From NCBI GenBank assembly GCA_030152565.1, contig JASLJE010000002.1, positions 62,001 through 126,000 of the forward strand: a DNA stretch of 64,000 nt, read 5' to 3'. The notes below the pieces were generated by a model, which saw only the letters and a program-made list of their open reading frames with translations, was not told the DNA's origin and made no database searches. Shown piece after piece: positions 49,841-58,505 of this stretch. The first letter of the stretch is position 1; every line of letters begins with the position of its first letter. This DNA is from Peptoniphilaceae bacterium. Lineage in GTDB: Bacteria; Bacillota; Clostridia; Tissierellales; Peptoniphilaceae. The translations under genes and the position numbers were made by a program.

Positions 49841-50920
49841 ATGGGAAAAGACAAGAAGAAAATATTATTGACAGGTGGGGGGACAACAGGACACGTATCT
49901 GTTAATTTAGCTTTAATACCAATGCTTAAAGAAGAGGGTTGGGATATTTATTATATGGGTTCAAAAAACGGAATAGAGAGGGAATTGGTAGAGGAGTTTG
50001 ACTATGTCAACTACCTAGCCATATCTACTGGTAAGTTGAGAAGGTATTTTGACTGGGAAAACTTCAAGGACTTTTTCAGGGTAATAGCAGGAGTTTTTCA
50101 GGCCAGCCATAAGATTAGAAAAGTAAAACCAGACATTATTTTCTCCAAGGGAGGATTTGTGTCAGTTCCTCCAATTATAGGGGGATTTTTCAATAGGGTG
50201 CCAGCCCTTAGTCATGAGTCTGACCTTACTCCAGGACTTGCCAACAAGCTTAGCCAACCCTTTGTAAAAAAAATTTTTACCACCTTTGAAGATACTACAG
50301 ACTATATAAAGGACGATAAGGGTTACTTTCTAGGACCGGTTATTAGGGAGAGTTTAAAAAATGGTGACAGGAAAAAGGCTAAAGAGTTTTTAGGCCTTAA
50401 AAATGACAAGGAAAATATTCTAGTAATGGGAGGATCTCTAGGGGCCAGACAGTTAAATGCCAATGTTAGAGAGGTTTTAGATGATTTACTAGAAGACTAC
50501 AATGTGATTCACGCTGTAGGTAAGGGAGGCTTGGATCCATCCATAGAAAAGGATGGCTACTATCAAATGGAATATATAAATGAGGAGCTAAAAGACATTT
50601 TAGACCTGGCGGACCTGGTAGTATCCAGGGCCGGTTCCAATGCTATCTTTGAGTTTCTCTACTATAAGATTCCCATGCTTTTAATTCCTCTACCCCTATC
50701 CCAAAGTAGGGGGGACCAATTGGACAATGCCAAGAGTTTTGAAGACAAGGGCTATGCCAAGGTTCTTGATGAGGATGATATGACCAGGGAGGAACTCTTA
50801 AAATCCATTAGGGAGATGAGTGAAAACAAGGCCTACTATGAGGATAATATGAAGGATGTTGACTTTGACAATACCATAGGTATTATCTATGACCAGTTAG
50901 AAAAGTATAGGAAGAAATAA
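49841..50920 (+). CDS. murG: Lipid II synthase MurG (GlcNAc transferase)
   Basis: Peripheral membrane glycosyltransferase (GT28) that adds GlcNAc to lipid I, giving lipid II, the peptidoglycan building block. A 359-residue protein with LTGGGTTGHVSVNLALIPML (glycine-rich acceptor loop), FSKGGFVSVPPIIGG, MGGSLGARQLNANVRE, and the donor-binding VSRAGSNAIFEF then PLPLSQSRGDQLDNAKSF. SD AAAGGA. A TATAAT at 49804-49809 may give it its own promoter. It is apart from the dcw genes, with murF and ddl close by on the other strand. Confidence 0.96.
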   Translation: MGKDKKKILLTGGGTTGHVSVNLALIPMLKEEGWDIYYMGSKNGIERELVEEFDYVNYLAISTGKLRRYFDWENFKDFFRVIAGVFQASHKIRKVKPDIIFSKGGFVSVPPIIGGFFNRVPALSHESDLTPGLANKLSQPFVKKIFTTFEDTTDYIKDDKGYFLGPVIRESLKNGDRKKAKEFLGLKNDKENILVMGGSLGARQLNANVREVLDDLLEDYNVIHAVGKGGLDPSIEKDGYYQMEYINEELKDILDLADLVVSRAGSNAIFEFLYYKIPMLLIPLPLSQSRGDQLDNAKSFEDKGYAKVLDEDDMTREELLKSIREMSENKAYYEDNMKDVDFDNTIGIIYDQLEKYRKK

Positions 50921-50951
50921 AGTAAATATAATTGTAAATAAGACAAAAAGG

Positions 50952-50977
50952 GGGAGCCATGCATATGCATGGCTCCC
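50952..50977. terminator. 26-bp palindromic terminator for the flavoprotein gene
   Basis: A perfect palindrome of 13-bp arms centred at 50964/50965. On the minus strand it is followed by CCTTTTTG, giving a terminator for the leftward flavoprotein gene. For murG on the plus strand there is no T-run, so termination there would be weaker. Confidence 0.8.
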
Positions 50978-50994
50978 TGTTCATTAAATAAGGT

Positions 50995-52773
50995 CTACTT
51001 ATTGATAAATTTTGCAGCTTCTTGGCCAGCAACCCTACCAAATACTACAGCAGCACTGTAGTTACCTGATGTGTCAGTTACTTCACCAGCAGCGTATAAT
51101 CCTTCAACTACTTGGTCTGAGTTATTTATAACTTCAGCTTTTTCGTTGGCTACAACTCCACCCTTAGTCATGTGGATGGCAGATTCAACTTGACATGCAT
51201 AGAAAGGTCCATTCATATCGAAAGGTTTTTCTGGCATCTCTTCTCTGAATTCATCTTTTTCCTTGCCTTCACAAGCAGCATTGTACTTGTTTATAGTTTC
51301 TTCTAAGGTCTTGGCATCCAGGTCTATTTTTTCAGCTAATTCTTCTATAGTATCAGCCTTTACATGGTAGCCTAGGTCATTGTGTTTTTGTAATCTATAG
51401 AATGATTCGTATAGAGCTTGGTCATATATATAGAAAACCTTGCCGTCTTCTTGTTCTAAAATCTTATGAGCCAGGTCTAAACCACCTTCATTTTCAGCGG
51501 CAAATCTCTTGGCGTCCTTGTTAACTAGAACAAATCCATCGCCTGCTCCTGTTAGGTCACGTCTATTTTTAATGATTAGCTTGAATACTGTTAAAACATC
51601 CATGTGGTCCATCTTAAGATCGTGGTCTTCAAATACCTTTACGAAATCTCCAGTAGCTCCCATTTGGTTGGAAGTTTCTACAATTTCTCCACCTGGTGCA
51701 TATTCTTTTAATAGGTCTTTATTAGCAGAGAAACCACCAGTTGCAACAACTACTGCGTCTGCCATAATATTGTATTTAGAAGTTCTATCTTCTACCTTAA
51801 CTCCTGTAGCCTTACCGTCTTCGATTATAAGGTCTACACCCTTAGTACCAGTTATAATGTTAACTCCTAATTCAATAGCTCTTTCTTCTAATTTTTCTTG
51901 GATATGGTCTCCAGCATATTCATCAGCTTCAGCCATATGACTAGTTCCCTTGTCTCCACCATAGTTATAGTTTAATTCTATACCTATAGATCTAATCCAT
52001 TCATCTAATTCCCAAGCTCCATCAACCCAAACAGCCTTTCTTTCATCGCTGTCTACAGCTGCTTCCTTGGCTTCTAAAAATTCTTCCTTAGTAACTTCAA
52101 CATTGTTTTCCTTCATAGCCTTTGAGTTAAGCATATCAAAGAAGTTCATGTCAAATTTACCGTTACCACTTAAGATATCTAATTTTTCTACTAGGATTAC
52201 ATCCTTAACCCCATTGTCCTTAGCTTCTATAGCTGCAGTAAGTCCAGCTGGACCACCACCAACTACTACTAATTGGGTATTTACATCTTCTTTTTCTTCT
52301 ATTTCCCCATGGTCAGGTTCAGTTGTCATGGTAATTTCACCAAAGTCAACTCCAGCGTCTTTAAGAGCTAGGCCAACAGCTTTTTTAACCCCATAGGAAC
52401 TGAAGGTTGCAGCAGATACATTGTCTACTACAGGTGATTGTTCAGCTAAAATTCTTTCCTTGATTACAGGAAAGGCCCTGTTGAATACTGGATCTGTTTC
52501 CTTGTCTTCCAGTATTTCTATGTCAGAAATCTTATTATCCTTTACTTCAACAGATAATTTGATTTCACCTCCGAAGCCTGGTGCTGATGCTTCATATGTA
52601 CCGTCTTTAAATTTTTCTTTTGCTGAATCTTGTTCTTTTTCTTCTTCCTTGTCAGTTGCAGGAGTCTCTTCACTTGTGCTTGGTTTCTCCTCACCGTCTT
52701 TCTTGTCATTAGTTCCACACGCAGATAGAACTAAAGTTAGTGCTAGTAATAATGCTAAAATTCTTTTTTTCAT
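50995..52773 (-). CDS. Surface flavoprotein reductase (FMN-binding plus FAD, fumarate-reductase-like)
   Basis: A 592-residue lipoprotein: signal MKKRILALLLALTLVLSAC (lipid Cys19), charged tether (about 22-50), an FMN_bind domain (about 55-142) with VSAATFSSYG (Thr123 likely carrying covalent FMN), and a FAD_binding_2 domain from about 167 (VVVGGGPAGLTAAIEA) with IHMTKGGVV and GLYAAGEVTDTSGNYSA. This is the architecture of flavinylated extracytosolic reductases (UrdA/FrdA type) that use fumarate, urocanate or related alkenes as electron acceptors. Covalent FMN would need ApbE, which is not in this window. Substrate is unknown. SD GGGAGG. It is monocistronic, with its own terminator. Confidence 0.9.
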   Translation of the reverse strand: MKKRILALLLALTLVLSACGTNDKKDGEEKPSTSEETPATDKEEEKEQDSAKEKFKDGTYEASAPGFGGEIKLSVEVKDNKISDIEILEDKETDPVFNRAFPVIKERILAEQSPVVDNVSAATFSSYGVKKAVGLALKDAGVDFGEITMTTEPDHGEIEEKEDVNTQLVVVGGGPAGLTAAIEAKDNGVKDVILVEKLDILSGNGKFDMNFFDMLNSKAMKENNVEVTKEEFLEAKEAAVDSDERKAVWVDGAWELDEWIRSIGIELNYNYGGDKGTSHMAEADEYAGDHIQEKLEERAIELGVNIITGTKGVDLIIEDGKATGVKVEDRTSKYNIMADAVVVATGGFSANKDLLKEYAPGGEIVETSNQMGATGDFVKVFEDHDLKMDHMDVLTVFKLIIKNRRDLTGAGDGFVLVNKDAKRFAAENEGGLDLAHKILEQEDGKVFYIYDQALYESFYRLQKHNDLGYHVKADTIEELAEKIDLDAKTLEETINKYNAACEGKEKDEFREEMPEKPFDMNGPFYACQVESAIHMTKGGVVANEKAEVINNSDQVVEGLYAAGEVTDTSGNYSAAVVFGRVAGQEAAKFINK

Positions 52774-52936
52774 ATAAACCTCCCTAATTCATCTTACAAA
52801 TATGATTCTAACATATGGTTAAAAAAAACACAAATTGACGAAAAACGCTATAACCTAGTGAATAAGCCGTTATAAGGGATATTGATAATCCTATAACAAA
52901 TAAAAATATAATATTAGAATAAAATTATATTAAAAT

Positions 52937-52961
52937 AGAGTATGATTAACAATCATACTCT
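52937..52961 (-). terminator. Terminator of the 4,6-dehydratase gene
   Basis: Perfect 11-bp stem (52937-52947 with 52951-52961) and a 3-nt loop, followed on the minus strand by ATTTTAATA. The gap 52774-52966 otherwise holds the flavoprotein promoter region and the pair CTATAAC/GTTATAAG near 52850-52877 of unknown meaning. Confidence 0.75.
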
Positions 52962-52966
52962 ATAAT

Positions 52967-54811
52967 TTATCTATTTTCCTTGTGACTAAAGGTTGGGACT
53001 ATTTTTTCTATAGCCTTAATTATTTCGTCCTTAGATGCGTCACTATTACCTAGTTGTCTTAAGTTTTCTAAATTCTTTTCCAATTCTTCTGTATTGTGTT
53101 CTTCTGGTTTTTCAATGTATATTTTTTCAAAAGAAGTTTTATCAGAATTTTCTAAATTTAATAACAATTCTTCATAAAGTTTTTCGCCAGGCCTTAAACC
53201 AGTGAAAACTATGTCTATATCCTTATAGGGAACCAGGCCTGAAAGTGATATTAGGTTTTCTGCCAGGTCTAAGATCTTTACTGGTTCACCCATGTCCAAG
53301 ATAAAGATTTCTCCACCCTTGGCTATGGCTCCTGCCTGTAAAACCAATTGGCAGGCTTCTGGTATGGTCATAAAGTATCTGATTATATCAGGATGGGTAA
53401 CTGTTACAGGTCCACCGTCATTTATTTGTTTCTTAAATAAGGGTATAACTGATCCATTAGATCCTAGTACGTTACCAAACCTTACAGCCACATAGTCAGT
53501 AGCTGAGTGAGAGTTTATGGTTTGAAGCATAATTTCTATTATTCTCTTGGTCGCCCCCATAATATTGGTAGGGTTTACAGCCTTGTCAGTAGATATATTT
53601 ACAAACTTTTTAACCTGGTACTTGTCTGATATTTCCAAGAGGTTTTTGGTTCCAAAAACATTGTTTTTAATGGCAGATATATAACTGTCTTCCATTAGGG
53701 GAACGTGTTTGTGGGCAGCTGCGTGGAATACTATATCTGGCCTGTAAAGGTTGAAGATATATTCCATTCTCTCCCTGTCCCTAATAGATTCAATAACTAC
53801 TTCTAAATCCAAGTTTTTACCATATTTTCTTTCCAATTCCATCTGGATAGAATAGGCATTGTTTTCATAGATATCTAGGATAACTAGTTTTTTTGGCTTG
53901 TACTTGGAGATTTGCCTACAAAGCTCAGAGCCTATAGAGCCTCCACCACCAGTAACTAGTATGGTCCTATCTTCTATCATGCCAGCAAGGGATGATTGGT
54001 CTAACTTGATAGAGTCCCTTCCCAAAAGGTCTTCTATCTCCACGTCCCTAATCTTACTTACGTCAAACTTACCATCTATGATTTCATAGATGCCTGGTAG
54101 GACCTTGACCTTCTTATTGGTCTTGGTACAGGTATCTAGAATATATTTTCTATCCTCATCGTCTAGAGAAGGGATAGCTAGAATGATTTCATCGATTTTT
54201 TTCTTATTTACTATATGGGGAATTTCATTTATGGATCCATCCACTTGGATTCCCTTTATATATTGCCCCTTTTTTTCCTCGTCATCGTCTATAAAGGACG
54301 TTACCTGACCTAGGTTAGGGTGCTTTCTATATTCGTCTAGAAGAAGGATTCCCGCTTCTCCAGCTCCCACAATCATAATATTGTTTTCTATACTATTAAC
54401 TGAGTCACAGCTCTTGCTCTTGTCAGACCTATATCTGAGAACAAATCTGGTAAAACCAATTAATAGAAAGTCTAAAATAGCTGATATACCTATGACTGAT
54501 AGGGGAAACTTCCTATTGGCCAAAACATATAAAAATATAATAAAGTTTGGCGTAAAGACTCCGAAGGCTAAATTTACTAATTCCTCTATGCTGGCCACCT
54601 TCCAATAGATCCTGTAAAAGTTAAATAGATAAAAGACTACAACCTTTATTAGGACAATTGCCAGTATGTACTTTTTAAAATTATTAATAAAAAATGTAGG
54701 TATATTTCCATCAAATCTTAAGAATAAGGCTATGTAGAAACTTAGGATTATTATTAAGAAATCTATGAAAAGATAAGGTTTTATTAACAATTTTTTCTTC
54801 TTATTATTCAT
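52967..54811 (-). CDS. Membrane UDP-sugar 4,6-dehydratase (CapD/PglF type)
   Basis: First enzyme for amino-sugar precursors: oxidises and dehydrates a UDP-HexNAc to a 4-keto-6-deoxy sugar. About 614 residues: four N-terminal TMs (about 8-130), a first Rossmann fold with GAGEAGILLLDEYR, then the catalytic short-chain-dehydrogenase domain with LVTGGGGSIGSELCRQI (near 285), SIRDRERM, FHAAAHKHVPLMED, and STDKAVNPTNIMGATKR, where the TDK replaces the usual Tyr. The ATG at 54809-54811 is chosen because the SD AGGGAG would touch the earlier ATG at 54815-54817. It likely serves the aminotransferase of the 58.5 kb cluster. Confidence 0.93.
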   Translation of the reverse strand: MNNKKKKLLIKPYLFIDFLIIILSFYIALFLRFDGNIPTFFINNFKKYILAIVLIKVVVFYLFNFYRIYWKVASIEELVNLAFGVFTPNFIIFLYVLANRKFPLSVIGISAILDFLLIGFTRFVLRYRSDKSKSCDSVNSIENNIMIVGAGEAGILLLDEYRKHPNLGQVTSFIDDDEEKKGQYIKGIQVDGSINEIPHIVNKKKIDEIILAIPSLDDEDRKYILDTCTKTNKKVKVLPGIYEIIDGKFDVSKIRDVEIEDLLGRDSIKLDQSSLAGMIEDRTILVTGGGGSIGSELCRQISKYKPKKLVILDIYENNAYSIQMELERKYGKNLDLEVVIESIRDRERMEYIFNLYRPDIVFHAAAHKHVPLMEDSYISAIKNNVFGTKNLLEISDKYQVKKFVNISTDKAVNPTNIMGATKRIIEIMLQTINSHSATDYVAVRFGNVLGSNGSVIPLFKKQINDGGPVTVTHPDIIRYFMTIPEACQLVLQAGAIAKGGEIFILDMGEPVKILDLAENLISLSGLVPYKDIDIVFTGLRPGEKLYEELLLNLENSDKTSFEKIYIEKPEEHNTEELEKNLENLRQLGNSDASKDEIIKAIEKIVPTFSHKENR

Positions 54812-54884
54812 TTTCATCTCCCTAAATACTTAATTATCAATATCGTTATTATATCATATCAGCCCTCTTATAAGGGGAAAATTA

Positions 54885-54906
54885 TACGGACTCTTAAGAG
54901 TCCGTA
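54885..54906 (-). terminator. 22-bp palindrome at the deacetylase gene end
   Basis: A perfect palindrome with 11-bp arms contains the deacetylase stop codon (54894-54896). On the minus strand it is followed by TATAATTTT, so it probably terminates the ddl-murF-deacetylase transcript, though the T-run is broken. Confidence 0.6.
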
Positions 54907-55682
54907 GGGTAAATTTCATCATATAAGTCCTTGAAGGTAATAAAGTCAAATCCTCCATCTTCCAGATAGCTTATGACCTTGTCAATGTATTCAAATTCAG
55001 CGTAATAGGATATTTTAGTCCTGGCCTTAAAGGTCCTGTGGAAGTAAAGGACAATTAAACCCTTCTCTTCCTTGGCCCTGTCAATATCAGTTATAACCTC
55101 ATCTAATTTTTCAGCATATTCATCCTGGATATCTATATTAATAGAGTGGATATTGGTCAAGTCACTCTTGGTAAGCTGGGGATAGACTACAGGCCTATTT
55201 TTAAAGTGCCTGGTCAGTCTAATCAGTGGAGTTTGCTTCATAAAAATACTAGTACTTAGGTTACTTCTTAGCCCAAAGGGCATGGCAGTAACTCTAGGAA
55301 GATCTAGGCCTAGTTCTTCAAAAACCCTATTATTGTTATCAAGTTCAGCCATTAATTCTTGTCTGGTTAACTTGTTCATTTTTTGATGGCTGTAGGTATG
55401 GCTTTGAAAATCCCAGCCATAGCCCTTCATTTCTTTGATTTGTTGGCTGGTTAAAAAGCCCTTTGTATTTACCTTGCTTCCTATTAAGAAGGAAGTGGCC
55501 TTAATGCCCTTGGCCTTAAGATAGTCAAAGATGATGGTATAGTCTGAGTTAGACCCATCGTCCATGGAAACTATGACAGTTGGCCTTTTAGGCTTGTAGA
55601 CAACTGTCTGGTTTTTGCATCCACTAAGAGATACTAGTATAAGTAGGAGCATGAGCAAGGCATGCTTTTTTTTCTTTATCAT
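54894..55682 (-). CDS. Polysaccharide deacetylase lipoprotein
   Basis: A 262-residue exported protein: lipoprotein signal with lipobox SLSGC, then a NodB-type deacetylase fold with VSMDDGSNSDYTIIFDYL (Asp-Asp metal/base motif), FQSHTYSHQKM (two metal-binding His) and LIVLYFHRTF near the C-terminus. It would remove acetyl groups from surface GlcNAc-containing glycan or peptidoglycan, possibly altering charge or lysozyme resistance. The ATG at 55680-55682 is used because the codon before it is TTG and the SD GGGAG fits. It follows murF in the ddl-murF-deacetylase operon. Confidence 0.88.
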   Translation of the reverse strand: MIKKKKHALLMLLLILVSLSGCKNQTVVYKPKRPTVIVSMDDGSNSDYTIIFDYLKAKGIKATSFLIGSKVNTKGFLTSQQIKEMKGYGWDFQSHTYSHQKMNKLTRQELMAELDNNNRVFEELGLDLPRVTAMPFGLRSNLSTSIFMKQTPLIRLTRHFKNRPVVYPQLTKSDLTNIHSINIDIQDEYAEKLDEVITDIDRAKEEKGLIVLYFHRTFKARTKISYYAEFEYIDKVISYLEDGGFDFITFKDLYDEIYPTDS

Positions 55683-55691
55683 CAATTCTCC

Positions 55692-57065
55692 CTATATATT
55701 TATGAGTTCTAGTGCCTCTACAATCTCTTCTAATCTAAGGGAACGTGATGCCTTTACTAGGACTATTGAGTTTTTAATAATAAGGTACTTAGCCTTATCT
55801 ATTAAGTCTTCTTTTTTATCCATGTAAAAAACATGGCCATCAGGAAAGTTTCTAAGAGCCTCTTCAGCAATATACCTGCTTAGGGGACCGTATAGAAGTA
55901 AATAGTCTACTTCCTTAGGATTTATATAGGAACCAATTTCCCTGTGAAGATTTTCTTCTCCCTGGCCCAGTTCCAACATATCACCTAGAATAGCTATCTT
56001 TCTCTTATAGCCATTAAGGTAGCCCAAGGTATCTAGGGCAGATTTTAGACTTTGGGGATTGGACTTGTAACTGTCATTTAAAATGTCAAAGCCATTACAA
56101 GATATTAGTTCATTTCTCATGGAAGTACTGTTTTTTACATCCAGGCCAGAAATTATTTGATCCTCAGTCATGCCTAAAAGTTCTGCAACTATAATTGCTG
56201 CAGCTGCATTGTAGATCTGGTGGGAGCCTATAAGGCTTATTTGATAGTACTTATTATTTACCTTAAAACTGCTGCCATTGGCCGTAGTCCTAAGAAGTTC
56301 TATATGATAGTCTGCCCCTTCTTCCTGGCCAAAACTAATCATTTTTTGCTTGATATTTTTAGCCTCTATCTCTTTTTTCAAGATAGGGTCATCATAGTTA
56401 TAAATAAAATATCCATCGTCACTTAGGCCGTCAACTATATGGAGTTTTTCCCTGGCTATATTTTCTTTAGTCTTTAAAAGTTCCAGGTGGGAATCTCCAA
56501 TATTGGTTATGATGGCCATGTCTGGCTTGGCCATCATGGTTAATTTATGGATTTGGCCAGGGCCGTCTGTTCCCATTTCAACTATGCCCACATCTGTGTT
56601 TTTTTCCAATCTTAAAAGGGTTCTAGGAACACCTATTTCATTGTTTAAGTTGCCTATGGTTTTTCTTACATTAAATTTTTGTTTTAAAATAGAATTAATT
56701 ATATCCTTGGTAGTAGTCTTTCCATTAGAACCTGTAATGCCTATGATTTTTAAGTTATCCAGGCTATTTCTAAAGTTCTTAGCCAGGTCTTGGAAGGCCT
56801 GGTTGGTATTTTCTACCAGGATAAAGGGCCTGTCATCGATTAGGTTTTCCTTGTGGGTAAAGGAGGCAAGAGCCCCCTTGTCAAAGGCCTGATTGATAAA
56901 AAGATGGCCGTCTAGTTTTTCGCCTATAATAGGCATATATAGTTCACCGGGGGCTATGGTCCTAGTATCTATAGAAACCACCTGTACCCTTAAATCGGCG
57001 AATTTTTCATTATTTAGTTTTCCATTTGCCAACTGGGCAATTTCTCTTAAGCTTAATCCTAACAT
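55692..57065 (-). CDS. murF: UDP-MurNAc-tripeptide:D-Ala-D-Ala ligase
   Basis: Last cytoplasmic peptidoglycan step: adds D-Ala-D-Ala to the UDP-MurNAc-tripeptide. A 457-residue Mur ligase with a substrate-recognition N-terminus, ATP-binding loop IIGITGSNGKTTTKDII, ITNIGDSHLELLKTKENIAR, NDSYKSNPQSLKSALDTL and AILGDMLELGQGEENLHREI. All are standard MurF signatures. It starts 3 nt after ddl, which makes its dipeptide substrate, a common pairing. Confidence 0.96.
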   Translation of the reverse strand: MLGLSLREIAQLANGKLNNEKFADLRVQVVSIDTRTIAPGELYMPIIGEKLDGHLFINQAFDKGALASFTHKENLIDDRPFILVENTNQAFQDLAKNFRNSLDNLKIIGITGSNGKTTTKDIINSILKQKFNVRKTIGNLNNEIGVPRTLLRLEKNTDVGIVEMGTDGPGQIHKLTMMAKPDMAIITNIGDSHLELLKTKENIAREKLHIVDGLSDDGYFIYNYDDPILKKEIEAKNIKQKMISFGQEEGADYHIELLRTTANGSSFKVNNKYYQISLIGSHQIYNAAAAIIVAELLGMTEDQIISGLDVKNSTSMRNELISCNGFDILNDSYKSNPQSLKSALDTLGYLNGYKRKIAILGDMLELGQGEENLHREIGSYINPKEVDYLLLYGPLSRYIAEEALRNFPDGHVFYMDKKEDLIDKAKYLIIKNSIVLVKASRSLRLEEIVEALELINI

Positions 57066-57067
57066 AA

Positions 57068-58141
57068 CTAATCCCTAACCTTAACAAGTGTATTATTTTT
57101 TTCTTCCTTATCTATGGCCAAGTCAATTAATTTATCTATTAATTGACTAAAGCTGGTACCATCTGTAGCCTCCCAAAGTCCTGCTGATAGGGAGGAGAAG
57201 GTCATTCCAGGGAAGGTGTTAATCTCGTTGACAAAGAAGTTGCCCTCTTGGTCTAAAAAGATATCAACTCTGGCAAAGCCCATACAACCTGTGGCTTGAT
57301 AGGCGTCTATGGCAAGAGTTCTAACCTTATTTTCCTTGTCCTTGTCCAGTTTATGGGGTATGTTCCTGATGAGAGTTTTATCATGATACTTGGCTGTATA
57401 GTCAAAGAATTCCCTCTTGGTAGAATAGGATCCTGGTAGAGAAGCCACAGGATTTTCATTTCCTAGAACGGATATTTCCAATTCTTCTCCTATGATTTCT
57501 TCTTCTATTACAATAGTATTATCATATTTAAAGGCCTCTTCTAAGGCTTGGACTATATTGTCCCTATTGGCCCTGTTAACGCCAACAGAAGATCCATTAT
57601 TGGCAGGCTTTACAAAAACCTGATCCCCACAAATATCAAAGATATCTGTAACTATCTTGTCCTTGCTAGGATGTCTGTCATATTTAGACCTGGTTAAAAT
57701 ATAGTAGTTGGCCTGGGGAATATTGTGGGCCTTGAACATGTCATTGGCAAAACCCTTGTCCATACATAGGGCAGAGGCTAGAATGTCATTTCCTACAAAG
57801 TTAAATCCTAAGGTCTTAATAAAGCCTTGGATTTGTCCATCTTCTCCAGTAGTTCCGTGGATTACTGGAATGATTAAAGGATTGTCTAGGCCGTCTAAGT
57901 ACTTGATAAACTTACTTATAGATTCCAACTTGGAATCATCAGTGTATCTAATTAAATCTTCAGGTTTTTCTATCCTGGATGAATAGTATCCTAGGGGGAT
58001 AAATTTACCTTCCTTATCTATATAGGACATGGACACCTTATACTTATCCTTGTCAATGTAATTTATTATCGATTGGGCACTTCTTAGTGAGATTTCATGC
58101 TCACTGCTAATGCCTCCACATAGTATGTGTATATCTCTCAT
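57068..58141 (-). CDS. ddl: D-alanine-D-alanine ligase
   Basis: Joins two D-Ala using ATP to give the dipeptide used by MurF; target of D-cycloserine. A 357-residue ATP-grasp enzyme with HILCGGISSEHEISLRSAQS, IPVIHGTTGEDGQIQGFIKT, VFVKPANNGSSVGVNRA and ARVDIFLDQEGNFFVNEINT followed by FPGMT. The start at 58141 is chosen over a longer in-frame opening to 58258 because GGAGGAAATA precedes it and homology begins there. It is the first gene of the minus-strand operon, with a candidate promoter just upstream. Confidence 0.95.
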   Translation of the reverse strand: MRDIHILCGGISSEHEISLRSAQSIINYIDKDKYKVSMSYIDKEGKFIPLGYYSSRIEKPEDLIRYTDDSKLESISKFIKYLDGLDNPLIIPVIHGTTGEDGQIQGFIKTLGFNFVGNDILASALCMDKGFANDMFKAHNIPQANYYILTRSKYDRHPSKDKIVTDIFDICGDQVFVKPANNGSSVGVNRANRDNIVQALEEAFKYDNTIVIEEEIIGEELEISVLGNENPVASLPGSYSTKREFFDYTAKYHDKTLIRNIPHKLDKDKENKVRTLAIDAYQATGCMGFARVDIFLDQEGNFFVNEINTFPGMTFSSLSAGLWEATDGTSFSQLIDKLIDLAIDKEEKNNTLVKVRD

Positions 58142-58168
58142 TATTTCCTCCATAAAAAACTTCTCTAT

Positions 58169-58196
58169 TTTATAAATAATACTACAAAATAGACAA
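58169..58196 (-). promoter_or_regulatory. Candidate promoter for ddl-murF-deacetylase
   Basis: On the minus strand, TTGTCT (58191-58196), a 16-nt spacer and TATAAA (58169-58174), about 28 nt before the ddl start. Confidence 0.45.
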
Positions 58197-58434
58197 TCTA
58201 GCAAAAAAACTGAACTTTTTGTCCTCCTGTAAATATCTTTACTGGCACTTATAAGCAACCTCTTATAAATAGGCTGGAAAAGTTTAAAACTTAGGCCTGG
58301 TAGGCACCTTATTTAAGGCATCTTTTAATTTGCATAAAATACTATTTATTGAAAGTTAATAAATAAAAGAATATCTATCTAGAGAGAAACAAGACCAAAG
58401 AGGTAAGATTATGCACTCTTTACCAGGCCTATAA

Positions 58435-58463
58435 TTGATAAAATACTGGTATAGTGATAAAAT
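58435..58463 (+). promoter_or_regulatory. Promoter for the surface-glycan cluster
   Basis: TTGATA (58435-58440), 17-nt spacer, TGA then TAAAAT (58458-58463): -35 and -10 each 5 of 6, with an extended -10 TG. It lies 43 nt before the first gene. Confidence 0.6.
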
Positions 58464-58505
58464 TATATAAGTTAAAATTAGATAAATAAAGAAGTCGAGG
58501 AGATT

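Larger units (their letters stand above)
58142..58505. other. Divergent intergenic region between ddl and the glycan cluster
   Basis: 364 nt without a gene. It carries the ddl promoter on the minus strand, the glycan-cluster promoter on the plus strand, and a long-range inverted repeat TAGGCCTGGTA (58292-58302) / TACCAGGCCTA (58421-58431). An SD-like AGGAGG occurs on the minus strand near 58223-58229 without a usable ORF. I see no tRNA, riboswitch or terminator. Confidence 0.5.

Noticed and set aside
51509..52777. Plus-strand open frames opposite the flavoprotein gene
   Set aside because: Ser/Thr-rich shadow frames of a well-supported gene on the other strand.
58142..58258. N-terminal extension of Ddl
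   Set aside because: Homology and a strong GGAGGAAATA site start at 58141; the extension has no SD and no family similarity.
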